Below are positions 17,222-25,117 of a stretch of DNA of 64,000 nucleotides, in pieces. The notes under the pieces are model-generated. The model saw only the letters and a list, made by a program, of their open reading frames with translations. It was not told the origin of the DNA and searched no databases. The DNA lies in NCBI RefSeq assembly GCF_009827575.1, contig NZ_WTYR01000001.1:2329001-2393000 (forward strand), read 5' to 3'. The stretch is from Alteriqipengyuania halimionae (GTDB taxonomy: Bacteria > Pseudomonadota > Alphaproteobacteria > Sphingomonadales > Sphingomonadaceae). Made by a program: the position numbers and the translations under genes. Numbering within the stretch: the stretch's first letter is position 1; each line of letters begins with the position of its first letter.

Positions 17222-17241
17222 GGGATAATCGGCAATGATTC

Positions 17242-17268
17242 AGCAAGGCCGACATCTTCGGCCCTGCT
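17242..17268 (+). terminator. Probable rho-independent terminator
   Basis: Arms AGCAAGGCCGA and TCGGCCCTGCT pair with one internal mismatch around the loop CATCT, followed by TTGTCT. It lies 20 bp after the stop of the rightward membrane protein gene. On the opposite strand there is no T-tract. Confidence 0.5.
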
Positions 17269-17282
17269 TTGTCTCGACCTTC

Positions 17283-17474
17283 TTAGGCCGCGGCTGAAGT
17301 GAGGGGGCGGGTAAGGCGACGCTTGCGACGTGTGAGTTTCGCCATTTTCATGAGCGCGGTCTTATTGCTTTTTCCGCTGGCGCTCGCGAGCGCAATCTGT
17401 CGGATCAGCATGCGCTTTTCCTCTTCAATGCCTTCAATCTCGGAAACCAACTTATTTTCCATCTCGATGGTCAT
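17283..17474 (-). CDS. Small basic coiled-coil protein
   Basis: A 63-residue protein with an acidic heptad-like N-terminal half (MTIEMENKLVSEIEGIEEEK) followed by a basic half (MAKLTRRKRRLTRPLTSAAA). It looks like a short coiled coil with a nucleic-acid-binding tail. AAGGAAG lies about 6 nt before the ATG, which supports expression. It is convergent with the membrane protein gene and lies 57 bp downstream of the GAF protein gene on the same strand. No family recognised. Confidence 0.5.
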   Translation of the reverse strand: MTIEMENKLVSEIEGIEEEKRMLIRQIALASASGKSNKTALMKMAKLTRRKRRLTRPLTSAAA

Positions 17475-17531
17475 TTGTCGCTTCCTTTCGGAGTTGGTTG
17501 TATCACCTTGCGATCGAAACGCAATGGAGCG

Positions 17532-18470
17532 TCATTTCCGCAACGCTACCTGTGTTGCGATTAATCGAGCCAAAACGCGCACTGTGTCGACGTTCTGCGA
17601 CTTAATGTCACTTGGGTTGCGTTTGAAGCGGCCCGATGCGTTGCTAGTGGCCGTGACTACTCCCCACACCACATTGCTCTTGCCAATGAGGATGGGAATC
17701 GCCGCTGCTGAAACGTAACGATCCTTGTCGCTATCGTGTCGTTTGTCGTCGGACGCATCATATTTGCCTCCATGTTCCGCATTGCGCGCGTCATCAACAA
17801 TGACATCAGTTGCATCGTGCCACGCCCATCCAGTGAACCCTTCTTTTTTCTTCCAATCCCGAGCTTCGCGCCCTTCGCCCTCTCGGTCGGCCCAATGTAC
17901 AGCAATCCTCTCCATCTTTTGCGCCCGGCCCTTCCCGGTCTTCCTGAAAATAGAAAAGGCCCAGACTTCTCCTGCCTCGAACCCGATAGCGGCATTGATA
18001 TTCACGCTACCAATATCGAGAATCGCCTTCACGACCCTTTCTACCGGGGTCGACTTTGGTAACGTCTCGCACGCTTCGTATATATCGGTTTGCATATCCA
18101 AAAGTGCGCGGCGTTTTTCGTCAAGGCGGAGCAATTCATCGCGCTCTGCAAGATACACCTTGACCTGCTCGACATAACTTTTCGCTGAGCTGAGAAGCTC
18201 AGGCGTGTCCCACTCCAAGAAGAGTAAGAGCAGCCCTCCAAGGCCAGCCGCGCCTCCACCGAGAATGACCAGCAACCCTTTTACGGTCAGCACACCAGAC
18301 CCTGTGTCGGGGGCTAGAGGCCCGGTCATAGCCCCGCCTATCACGCTAGTTAGCGTTCCACCCAATATGAGTATGACTTTGATTAGGAACTGCCACCTGC
18401 TGGAGCTCCGCAGCTCCGCAACCAACTTGTTCCACAGATTATTTTCCTCTGCCAGCCAATCAAAGCTCAT
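17532..18470 (-). CDS. Membrane-anchored GAF-domain protein
   Basis: A 312-residue protein. Residues about 30-95 hold two membrane helices (FLIKVILILGGTLTSVIGGA and GLLVILGGGAAGLGGLLLLF), residues 100-145 a coiled coil (SYVEQVKVYLAERDELLRLD), and the C-terminal half a GAF-like sensor domain: ERVVKAILDIGSVN, WAFSIFRK, GFTGWAWHDATDVIVDDAR, SAAAIPILIGKSNVVWGVVT. I used the ATG at 18470 (MSFDWLAEEN). There is no catalytic output domain, so it may sense a small molecule at the membrane. It is cargo at the tRNA end of the element; a defence role is possible but unproven. Confidence 0.68.
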   Translation of the reverse strand: MSFDWLAEENNLWNKLVAELRSSSRWQFLIKVILILGGTLTSVIGGAMTGPLAPDTGSGVLTVKGLLVILGGGAAGLGGLLLLFLEWDTPELLSSAKSYVEQVKVYLAERDELLRLDEKRRALLDMQTDIYEACETLPKSTPVERVVKAILDIGSVNINAAIGFEAGEVWAFSIFRKTGKGRAQKMERIAVHWADREGEGREARDWKKKEGFTGWAWHDATDVIVDDARNAEHGGKYDASDDKRHDSDKDRYVSAAAIPILIGKSNVVWGVVTATSNASGRFKRNPSDIKSQNVDTVRVLARLIATQVALRK

Positions 18471-18654
18471 CGCGCCCCCCAACCCTAATGGTCGCAAATA
18501 TTCCGACAGCCCAAAGCTGCTGCGTCACACTAGGCAGAAAAATAGGCGCCTGCGAAGGGCTTTAAGGCAATCATGCCGCCGCGCAATTTCAACCGGCTTT
18601 TTCTATACTCGTTCCACACGAGGAGCCGCATAGCCTAATAAGTGTTTGAAATTG

Positions 18655-18731
<77 letters not shown>

Positions 18732-18867
18732 CGATGCCTTTGCGACGACGCGGCAGCGCGATTAGCAAGGTCGCGCGGCTCCCGCCAGTGCTTTCGCGCG
18801 CCGAGACGTTCACCCGATGGGCGGATTAGCGATTTGGCAACTTCGCTTGCCTAGTCACCGGCAGGCA

Positions 18868-19251
18868 ATGCGGCACCCCACGCAGCCTTTCGATGCCGAT
18901 GCGCACCATGACTTCCTGAAGCCGCCTGGCGAAGAACGAAGCTCCGAACTTGCGGTGCGCTGGCGCTCCCTCGACGAGGCCGGACGGGTGGTCGCAACGC
19001 TCGCCGGCGAAGCCGAGCCGGCTCCCGATGGCGGATTTCTCGCCCGGGTCGAAGCGACACATGGCGAACGTCGCCGCGCTGCCGAGCAAGGCGTCGACGA
19101 CCTTGCCGCGATGATGGAGCCGGGCCTCGCCGCACTGCTCTATGTCTGCGAGAATGGCGGCGACGCCCGCGCGCCTGCCACCGCGCTGTGGCGCGAATAT
19201 CGCGATGCGCGCACCGCGCTGCTGGCCCTCGCCAGCCCGCAAGACGCCTGA
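18868..19251 (+). CDS. Conserved hypothetical protein
   Basis: A 127-residue soluble acidic protein (MRHPTQPFDADAHHDFLKPP, then LAVRWRSLDEAGRVVATLAG and AAMMEPGLAALLYVCENGGD, WREYRDARTALLALA). It is the first chromosomal gene right of the tRNA-Arg gene. Codon use is the high-GC host type, so it belongs to the chromosome and not to the element. I recognise no domain. The ATG at 18868 is preceded by GGCAGG; a longer in-frame start at 18817 lies close to the tRNA promoter region. Confidence 0.6.
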   Translation: MRHPTQPFDADAHHDFLKPPGEERSSELAVRWRSLDEAGRVVATLAGEAEPAPDGGFLARVEATHGERRRAAEQGVDDLAAMMEPGLAALLYVCENGGDARAPATALWREYRDARTALLALASPQDA

Positions 19252-19295
19252 TCGCGGCTCTGGACAAGTTCCTGTTTCGTTCCTAAGCGGTGGCG

Positions 19296-19796
19296 ATGGC
19301 TTCCGCTTCATCCCTACCGCCTGCCGCTACCGATCTCGCGACCGCACAGGACGTGGCTCGCGGCATCCAGCGCCTGTTCGCGCGCAACGATATCTGGTGC
19401 GTTTCCGAAATGCCGCTGCGCGGCGGACGCCGGGCGGACCTGATGGGAATCGACGCCAAGGGAAAGGTCGTGATCGTCGAGATCAAAGTCGCGCGGGCCG
19501 ATCTGGTGGGCGACGCCAAGTGGACCGACTATCTCGACCATTGCGACCGATTCTTCTGGGGTGTGCCGCCGCATCTCGACCGCGCCATGCTCGAACGCGA
19601 ATCGCACCGGCCCGATTGCTGCGGCGTGATCGTGGCCGACGGCTACGACGGCGAGATTTTGCGCCCCGCGCCTCTCCAGCCGCTTGCCGCCGCACGACGC
19701 AAGGTCGAAGTCGAAGCCCTGGCACGTACGGCCATGCGCCGCCTCACCGGGCTCGGGGATCCCGAAACCCAGGGGTGGGGCCGCATAGAGGGCTGA
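19296..19796 (+). CDS. mmcB: MmcB family DNA repair protein
   Basis: A 166-residue protein with TAQDVARGIQRLFARNDIWC followed by PLRGGRRADLMGIDAKGKVV and VIVEIKVARADLVGDAKWTD. The D-x(n)-ExK arrangement (RRADLM ... IVEIKV) is the PD-(D/E)XK nuclease core of MmcB/DUF1052 proteins, an SOS-linked repair protein described in Caulobacter. The later part DHCDRFFWGVPPHLDR also fits. A GTG 6 bp upstream of the ATG is an alternative start. No LexA-type box was recognised in the 44 bp before it. Confidence 0.85.
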   Translation: MASASSLPPAATDLATAQDVARGIQRLFARNDIWCVSEMPLRGGRRADLMGIDAKGKVVIVEIKVARADLVGDAKWTDYLDHCDRFFWGVPPHLDRAMLERESHRPDCCGVIVADGYDGEILRPAPLQPLAAARRKVEVEALARTAMRRLTGLGDPETQGWGRIEG

Positions 19797-19842
19797 GCGC
19801 CACCGCTGGCGTCGGCGCGCACTTCACGGCATAGGGGCGATC

Positions 19843-20562
19843 ATGGACATCGCACTCGCCATCGTGGTCTCGGCGCTCGCCATGAGCGCGATCGTCGCGA
19901 TTCGCTATCTTGCGACGAGCGGCGGTTTCGCATGGCTGACCGAACGGGTGCGCCCCGGCCATTACGCCACGCTCAAGCCGCAGATCCGGCGCGAGATCGG
20001 CTGGTCGCTGCTTTCGGCCCTCATCTACGGCGTGCCCGCCGGGGTCGTCGCCTGGGGCTGGCAGGAGCATGGCTGGACCAGGATCTACACCGAGTGGCAG
20101 GCCATGCCGCTATGGTATCTTCCGCTATCGGTGTTCCTCTATCTGTTCGCGCACGACACGTGGTTCTACTGGACCCATCGCCTGATGCACCGGCCCTACT
20201 GGTTCAGGATCGCGCATGCGGTCCATCACGAAAGCCGCCCGCCGACGGCCTGGGCCGCGATGAGTTTCCAGCCGCTCGAAGCGCTGAGCGGTGCGCTGGT
20301 GATCCCCGCGCTCGCGTTCCTGGTGCCGATCCATGTCGCCATGCTCGGCCTCGTTCTCGCGATCATGACGGTCATGGGGGTGACCAATCACATGGGGTGG
20401 GAGATGTTCCCCAAGGCCTTCGTTCATTCCAAGTTCGGCGATTGGCTGATAACAGCCAGCCATCACCAGCGTCATCATGAGCGATACCAATGCAATTACG
20501 GACTCTATTTCCGGTTCTGGGACAAGCTCTGCGGCACCGATCGCGGCTTGGGCGCGCTCTAG
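19843..20562 (+). CDS. Fatty acid hydroxylase/sterol desaturase family di-iron membrane protein
   Basis: A 239-residue integral membrane protein with the histidine boxes of the superfamily in order: HDTWFYWTHRLMH (about residues 103-115), HAVHHES (125-131) and HHQRHH (about 205-211), which bind two irons. At least four membrane helices surround them. These enzymes hydroxylate or desaturate lipids, sterols or carotenoids; the substrate is not evident. The next gene overlaps its end by 73 bp in a different frame. Confidence 0.88.
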   Translation: MDIALAIVVSALAMSAIVAIRYLATSGGFAWLTERVRPGHYATLKPQIRREIGWSLLSALIYGVPAGVVAWGWQEHGWTRIYTEWQAMPLWYLPLSVFLYLFAHDTWFYWTHRLMHRPYWFRIAHAVHHESRPPTAWAAMSFQPLEALSGALVIPALAFLVPIHVAMLGLVLAIMTVMGVTNHMGWEMFPKAFVHSKFGDWLITASHHQRHHERYQCNYGLYFRFWDKLCGTDRGLGAL

Positions 20563-20978
20563 CCGTCGGCACGGTCGCGCTGGCGACCGGCGGGGCCGCG
20601 CCCCCCACCGCCACGCTCGAGGTGCAGGTGCATTCGCTGCGGTCGTCGAAGGGGCTCGTCCAGGTCTGCCTGACGAGCAAGCCGAAGCACTTCCCCGAAT
20701 GCGAGGACGATGCGTCCGCGGTGAAGGCGACGGTGCCCGCAGCCAGTTCTATCGAGCTGAATTTCACCAAGCTGAAGCCCGGCCGCTATGCGATCGCGCT
20801 GCTGCATGACGAGAACGGCAACGGCAAGGTCGACACCACGCTGATGATTCCCAATGAAGGGTTCGGCTTTTCGCGCGATGCACGGGTCGTGATGGGCCCG
20901 CCAAGCTTCGATGCCGCCGCCTTCGACCTGGCGGCCGGTAGCAATCGTCAGCGGATCGGGATGCGTTACCTTTTCTGA
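20490..20978 (+). CDS. DUF2141 domain secreted protein
   Basis: A 162-residue protein. After a long basic N-terminal region and a hydrophobic stretch (ALAVGTVALATGGAA) that looks like a signal peptide, it has the beta-sandwich pattern of DUF2141: LEVQVHSLRSSKGLVQVCL, LKPGRYAIALLHDENGNGKV, IPNEGFGFSRDA. It starts inside the hydroxylase gene with no other in-frame start available, so the two are probably translationally linked. The last bases overlap a 12-bp inverted repeat. Function of the domain is unknown. Confidence 0.75.
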   Translation: MQLRTLFPVLGQALRHRSRLGRALAVGTVALATGGAAPPTATLEVQVHSLRSSKGLVQVCLTSKPKHFPECEDDASAVKATVPAASSIELNFTKLKPGRYAIALLHDENGNGKVDTTLMIPNEGFGFSRDARVVMGPPSFDAAAFDLAAGSNRQRIGMRYLF

Positions 20979-21024
20979 CGTCACCGCCCTCTCGAAAGCA
21001 ATGGCCTGTCGCGACGTCAGAAAA
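20971..21024. repeat. Perfect 12-bp inverted repeat with TGACGTC core
   Basis: TTTTCTGACGTC at 20971-20982 and GACGTCAGAAAA at 21013-21024, separated by 30 bp. The left arm covers the DUF2141 stop codon. There is no T-tract after the right arm, so it may be paired operator sites or an mRNA 3'-end hairpin. Confidence 0.5.
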
Positions 21025-21115
21025 CCCGGCTCCACTTAACGCTTAATTTACCACGCACCTGCAAAAACCACGGTGAATGATGCGCGTCGATGGCGTGCGA
21101 AACCGGGGGTTTCTA

Positions 21116-22984
21116 ATGGATAGTCTTCGCGGGGATTTCTACGATGCGGACATCGATCCGCACGGACACGATCCCGACGATGATGGCGAAGCGCTGGCCG
21201 AGACGCCGCCTTCGACAGTGGGCCAGGACGAGCGCCGGATGCAGGTGCGAGCCTACAATTTCTGGGCGAGCCTGCTCGACAATCGCAATTACCCCTCGAT
21301 CGAAGACCTCGATCCCGGAAACCTGCCCGATTTCGGGCCCAACTCGGTGCTGCTCGACTTCTCCGCCGGGGTCGACAATCCCGCAGTCCCCTTCCTGGGC
21401 GAAAAGCTCGCCGAAGAATGCGGAACCCAGAGCAGCCACATCGCCAACCTTGACGATGTGCCGAGCCGGTCGCTGCTGAGCCGCATCACCGACCATTACA
21501 TGCAGATTCTCGCCAATCAGGCGCCGATCGGCTTCGAAGCCGAATTCCTGAACCAGGACGATCACATCGTGCTGTATCGCGGAATCCTCCTGCCTTTTTC
21601 GAGCGACGACGATACGATCGATTTCATCTATGGCGTCATCAACTGGAAGGAACTGGCCGACCAGAATACGTCCGATGCACTGATGCTCGAAGTGGACCAG
21701 TCGCTCGAGCGATCGCTAGCGGAGGACGAAGACGCTGACGATGCGAGCACGGTCGAGGAGGAGAAATTCCCTCCGGCCCCCGATTTCAACCGCCAGCAGG
21801 TCGATGGCTGGGCGGACGGCCCCGAGGACAGTGACGAAAACAATGATCTGGTCGAGGACGATGATGCGGCGGACGACCGGATCCTGACCCCGCGCTTTGC
21901 GACGATTGAAGCGCCTGTGCGCGACGATGACGACGCCATGTCGGAACTGCCCGAACCCCGTTTCGGGTTGCGGCGCACGGTCGACATGATCAAGCCGCCC
22001 GTGATCGATCCCGACGACGATACACCTCTCGATCTGGGCTCGTTCGTCGAAACCGACAGCGACGAACCCGAAGATCTTTCGATCTACGCACCGAATTACG
22101 GCGATACCGAAGAGAGCGAACTCGTAGAGCACGCCTCATACGGGTCGCTGACCGGCGGCTACGCTGACAGCGACGAAGAAGACGAGTACGAGGACGAAGA
22201 CGAGGATGTCGGCGCGTACGATACAAGCGACGACGCCGACGCGCCGCCGGTTCCGGACGCTTACGAGCCCGAACCCGGCGAGGCATCCGAACCCGATTTC
22301 TTGGTCGCCGCAGAGCAGACCGACGCAATGGCCTCGGAAGGCGATGCTGCGCTGGCAGCCGCTCCTGCCGATCGCGACGATATGGGGCTGACCGACTGGC
22401 TCGCTTCCGCGCGCGAACTCGCGCAGCGGGCCCTGGGGTCGGAAGAACGCACCCGCCATGCGCTCTATGGCGCCATCGGACGGGCGTACGATTTCTCGAT
22501 CGCTGCCGAGGAAAACCCGGGCGATTTCGAGCAGATCGTGGCCGAAGCCGGGCTCACCGTGCAGGAACGCGCGCCGATGACGCCGGTCGTAAAGCTCGTG
22601 TTCGGAGCCGATTACGACAAGACCCGCATCACCGAATATGCCACCGCGCTGACCCACGGCCATCGCCTCGGCCTGCCCCGTGGCACGCTGTCGCGCTACC
22701 TGTCCGAAACCAAGGGCGGCCTGAAGGCCGTGGTCCGCGAAGAGCGCAAGCTGCGTCGTGCTGAAAAGGGCGAGGCGGTCGATGACAATGAGGGCGTCCG
22801 CGAGGCCATCGCCGACCAGTTGCGCGAATTCGATCCGATCGCTTTCGACGATATTCCCATGGACGGCGCGGAATTCGCGGTTGTCATGATTCGCCGCGAA
22901 GCCGACGGAAGAATATCGGTGCTCGGCGAAGTGCCCGAGGACGTGCCCTTGCTGGAGCGCGCCGCGCGCAAATTGCTCGACTGA
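21116..22984 (+). CDS. Large acidic PAS-domain protein
   Basis: A 622-residue, strongly acidic cytoplasmic protein. Residues about 40-175 form a PAS-like domain of the PAS_5 type (YNFWASLLDNRNYPSIEDLD, FLGEKLAEECG, RITDHYMQILANQAPIGFEA, VLYRGILLPFSSDDDTIDFI). The middle (about 200-430) is low-complexity Asp/Glu sequence without fold signals. The C-terminal 180 residues are ordered (LTDWLASARELAQRALGSEE, YGAIGRAYDFSIAAEENPGD, LPRGTLSRYLSETKGGLKAV). ATG 21116 follows a GGGGG tract; an in-frame ATG at 21077-21080 has weaker context. It may be a sensor or scaffold; no output domain is seen. Confidence 0.72.
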   Translation: MDSLRGDFYDADIDPHGHDPDDDGEALAETPPSTVGQDERRMQVRAYNFWASLLDNRNYPSIEDLDPGNLPDFGPNSVLLDFSAGVDNPAVPFLGEKLAEECGTQSSHIANLDDVPSRSLLSRITDHYMQILANQAPIGFEAEFLNQDDHIVLYRGILLPFSSDDDTIDFIYGVINWKELADQNTSDALMLEVDQSLERSLAEDEDADDASTVEEEKFPPAPDFNRQQVDGWADGPEDSDENNDLVEDDDAADDRILTPRFATIEAPVRDDDDAMSELPEPRFGLRRTVDMIKPPVIDPDDDTPLDLGSFVETDSDEPEDLSIYAPNYGDTEESELVEHASYGSLTGGYADSDEEDEYEDEDEDVGAYDTSDDADAPPVPDAYEPEPGEASEPDFLVAAEQTDAMASEGDAALAAAPADRDDMGLTDWLASARELAQRALGSEERTRHALYGAIGRAYDFSIAAEENPGDFEQIVAEAGLTVQERAPMTPVVKLVFGADYDKTRITEYATALTHGHRLGLPRGTLSRYLSETKGGLKAVVREERKLRRAEKGEAVDDNEGVREAIADQLREFDPIAFDDIPMDGAEFAVVMIRREADGRISVLGEVPEDVPLLERAARKLLD

Positions 22985-23050
22985 GCCACGCTGCCTGATT
23001 TTGCTGGCGAATTTTTGCCAGGTGCGCGCGCGCGCGCTAAAGCCCGGGCA

Positions 23051-24142
23051 ATGGTTCTGTTTCCTTCCCGCGATATTCGCGTCCAGCCCTATTTCGGCTT
23101 CCGCAATGAAAGCCGCCTCATCATCGACGCCCGCGTGCTGCGCGGCGACGCGCCCGATTTCGACGGGACGGGCGGATGGCGCACGTTCCGCACCATGCTT
23201 GCGCTCTACAATTCGCACGAGGTGCCCGAGCATTCGGTGACGCTCGAAATCGAGGCGCCCGACGGAAACCGTCACACCCACGAGACGGTGAGCGACAAGG
23301 AAGGGTTCGTCCGGTTCGAGATCGAACTCTCCCCGGCCTGGCCCCTGCCCGAGCGCGCCGACTGGCAAACAGTCACGTTCCGCTGGCGCGACCGGCGCGG
23401 CGAGCATTGCGTCGCCGGTCATGTGCTCGCTCCCGGAGCGGACAATCGCGAAGGCGTGATCTCGGATATCGACGACACGATCATCGAAACCGGCGTCACC
23501 GGCGGCATCAAGTCGGTGCTGAGAAACTGGCGACGGTTGTTCGCCACAACGCCGCAGGGCCGCGAATCGGTTTCGGGTTCCGAGCTGTTCTACGAAGCGC
23601 TCGGCGGCGGGGTCGACGAGGCCGGTGACGATACGGGCGATGTCCTGCCCGCCAGCCGACGCTCGTTCTTCTACGTCTCCTCCTCGCCGTGGAATCTCTA
23701 CCCCTATCTCGTGGCCTATATGCGATCGCGCGCCATGCCGATCGGGCCGCTGCGCCTGCGTGATTGGGGGTTGAACCGGAAGACGTTCGGCAGCGGGTCG
23801 CACGGCTCGCACAAGACGGATGCGATCGACGCGATTCTCTCGCTTTATCCCGAGCGCCGCTTCGCGCTGGTAGGGGACGATTCTCAAGGGGATCTCACCG
23901 CCTATGCCCATGTGCTCGAGGATCATCCGGCGCAGGTTTCGGCGATCTTCATCCGCAAGGTCGGCGAGCCGTTCTCGACCGAGGAAGCCGCGGCGAAGAA
24001 GGCCATCGAGGATGCGGGCGTGCCACTCTATATCGGGACCAGCTGGGACGAGGGTCGCGACTTTCTCGCCGCCAGCGGCCTGGCCGACAGCACCGACGCG
24101 AAGACCGTGATCGATGCGGGGCAGGAAGGGGCCGGGCAATGA
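23051..24142 (+). CDS. APP1-family phosphatidate phosphatase-like protein
   Basis: A 363-residue protein with the catalytic DxDxT motif in ISDIDDTIIETGVTGG (about residue 138), followed by FYVSSSPWNLYPYL and FGSGSHGSHKTDAIDAIL, matching the conserved HAD-type catalytic domain of yeast App1 (DUF2183), a phosphatidate phosphatase. The N-terminal part is a beta-rich domain. I chose ATG 23051 (MVLFPSRDIRVQPYFGFRN); a TTG 36 bp upstream lies beside a (GC)7 run. The stop overlaps the next start (ATGA), linking it with a lipase-like gene. Confidence 0.85.
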   Translation: MVLFPSRDIRVQPYFGFRNESRLIIDARVLRGDAPDFDGTGGWRTFRTMLALYNSHEVPEHSVTLEIEAPDGNRHTHETVSDKEGFVRFEIELSPAWPLPERADWQTVTFRWRDRRGEHCVAGHVLAPGADNREGVISDIDDTIIETGVTGGIKSVLRNWRRLFATTPQGRESVSGSELFYEALGGGVDEAGDDTGDVLPASRRSFFYVSSSPWNLYPYLVAYMRSRAMPIGPLRLRDWGLNRKTFGSGSHGSHKTDAIDAILSLYPERRFALVGDDSQGDLTAYAHVLEDHPAQVSAIFIRKVGEPFSTEEAAAKKAIEDAGVPLYIGTSWDEGRDFLAASGLADSTDAKTVIDAGQEGAGQ

Positions 24143-25059
24143 GCCGGAGGAAGCGTATGGGCCTGTGGATCGGGGGCTTCGTCCTGGTATTGCTGGTGAT
24201 CGCGGGGCTGGCCCTGTGGAACATGTCGCGCAGTCATGACGCTCCGAAGCTGGTCGACTGGATCGACCGCGCAACCGCCGGATCGCGCGATGTCGCCGAG
24301 GTGGCACGAGTGCAACTGGGCGATGATCCTGCAGTCAAGCTGGCGGTCCATGCCCAACCCCGCGCATCCGGTGACGAGCCACGGCCGGTGATCGTCTTCA
24401 CCCATGGCGGCGGCTGGAACTGGGGCGACCCTGACGATTACGGCTTCATCGCCCGGAGCTTCGCCAATGAGGGCTACGTCGTCGTGTTGACCGGTTACCG
24501 CCTGTTTCCCGAGGCGCAATATCCCGCGATGCTCGAGGACCTGGCCGACGCGGTGGCGTGGAGCGAGGCGAATATCGCGCAATATGGCGGCGATCCCGAT
24601 CGCGTGGTGCTGATGGGCCATTCGGCCGGCGCCTACAATTCGCTGATGCTGGGCCTCGACAAAAGCTGGCTCGCGGCAAAGGGCATGAATGCAGACGATC
24701 TCGCGGGCGTCGTCAGCCTGGCGGGACCGGCCGATTTTTACCCCTTCGACACCGAAAACTCGATCAACAGTTTCGGGCAGGCCGAAGACCCGGAAGCAAC
24801 CCAGCCGGTCAACCATGCGCGCGCCGACGCGCCCCCTCTGCTGCTGGTGCACGGAGAGGACGACACGGTTGTGCGCATCCGCAATGCCCGCTCGCTCGAA
24901 CGCGCGATGACCGCAGCGGGTGGCACGGCAGAGACCGCCTATTACCCGGGGATGGGGCACAACGACGTTCTGCTAAAACTGGTCAGTCCATGGTGGCGCG
25001 ACGAGCGGGTGCGCACGCGCGTGCTAGCCTTCGTCGACAAGGTGACGGCGAAAGAGTGA
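24139..25059 (+). CDS. Membrane-anchored alpha/beta hydrolase (esterase/lipase family)
   Basis: A 306-residue protein with an N-terminal membrane helix (LWIGGFVLVLLVIAGLALW) and a hormone-sensitive-lipase-type fold: oxyanion motif THGGGWNWGD, nucleophile MGHSAGAY (about residue 160), acid in VHGEDDTVV and His in GMGHNDVL. All three catalytic residues are present. It overlaps the APP1-like gene by 4 bp; the pair could act in turn on phospholipid or diacylglycerol, which is inference. Confidence 0.87.
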   Translation: MSRRKRMGLWIGGFVLVLLVIAGLALWNMSRSHDAPKLVDWIDRATAGSRDVAEVARVQLGDDPAVKLAVHAQPRASGDEPRPVIVFTHGGGWNWGDPDDYGFIARSFANEGYVVVLTGYRLFPEAQYPAMLEDLADAVAWSEANIAQYGGDPDRVVLMGHSAGAYNSLMLGLDKSWLAAKGMNADDLAGVVSLAGPADFYPFDTENSINSFGQAEDPEATQPVNHARADAPPLLLVHGEDDTVVRIRNARSLERAMTAAGGTAETAYYPGMGHNDVLLKLVSPWWRDERVRTRVLAFVDKVTAKE

Positions 25060-25117
25060 CGATCCGCGCCTGAATTCTTCAGTGCCCGTTCACGCACGAA
25101 TGGGTTATGGCTGTGTG

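Noticed and set aside
22136-24307. 723-codon minus-strand frame opposite the PAS and APP1-like genes
   Set aside because: It crosses two plus-strand genes and an intergenic gap, and shows no domain.
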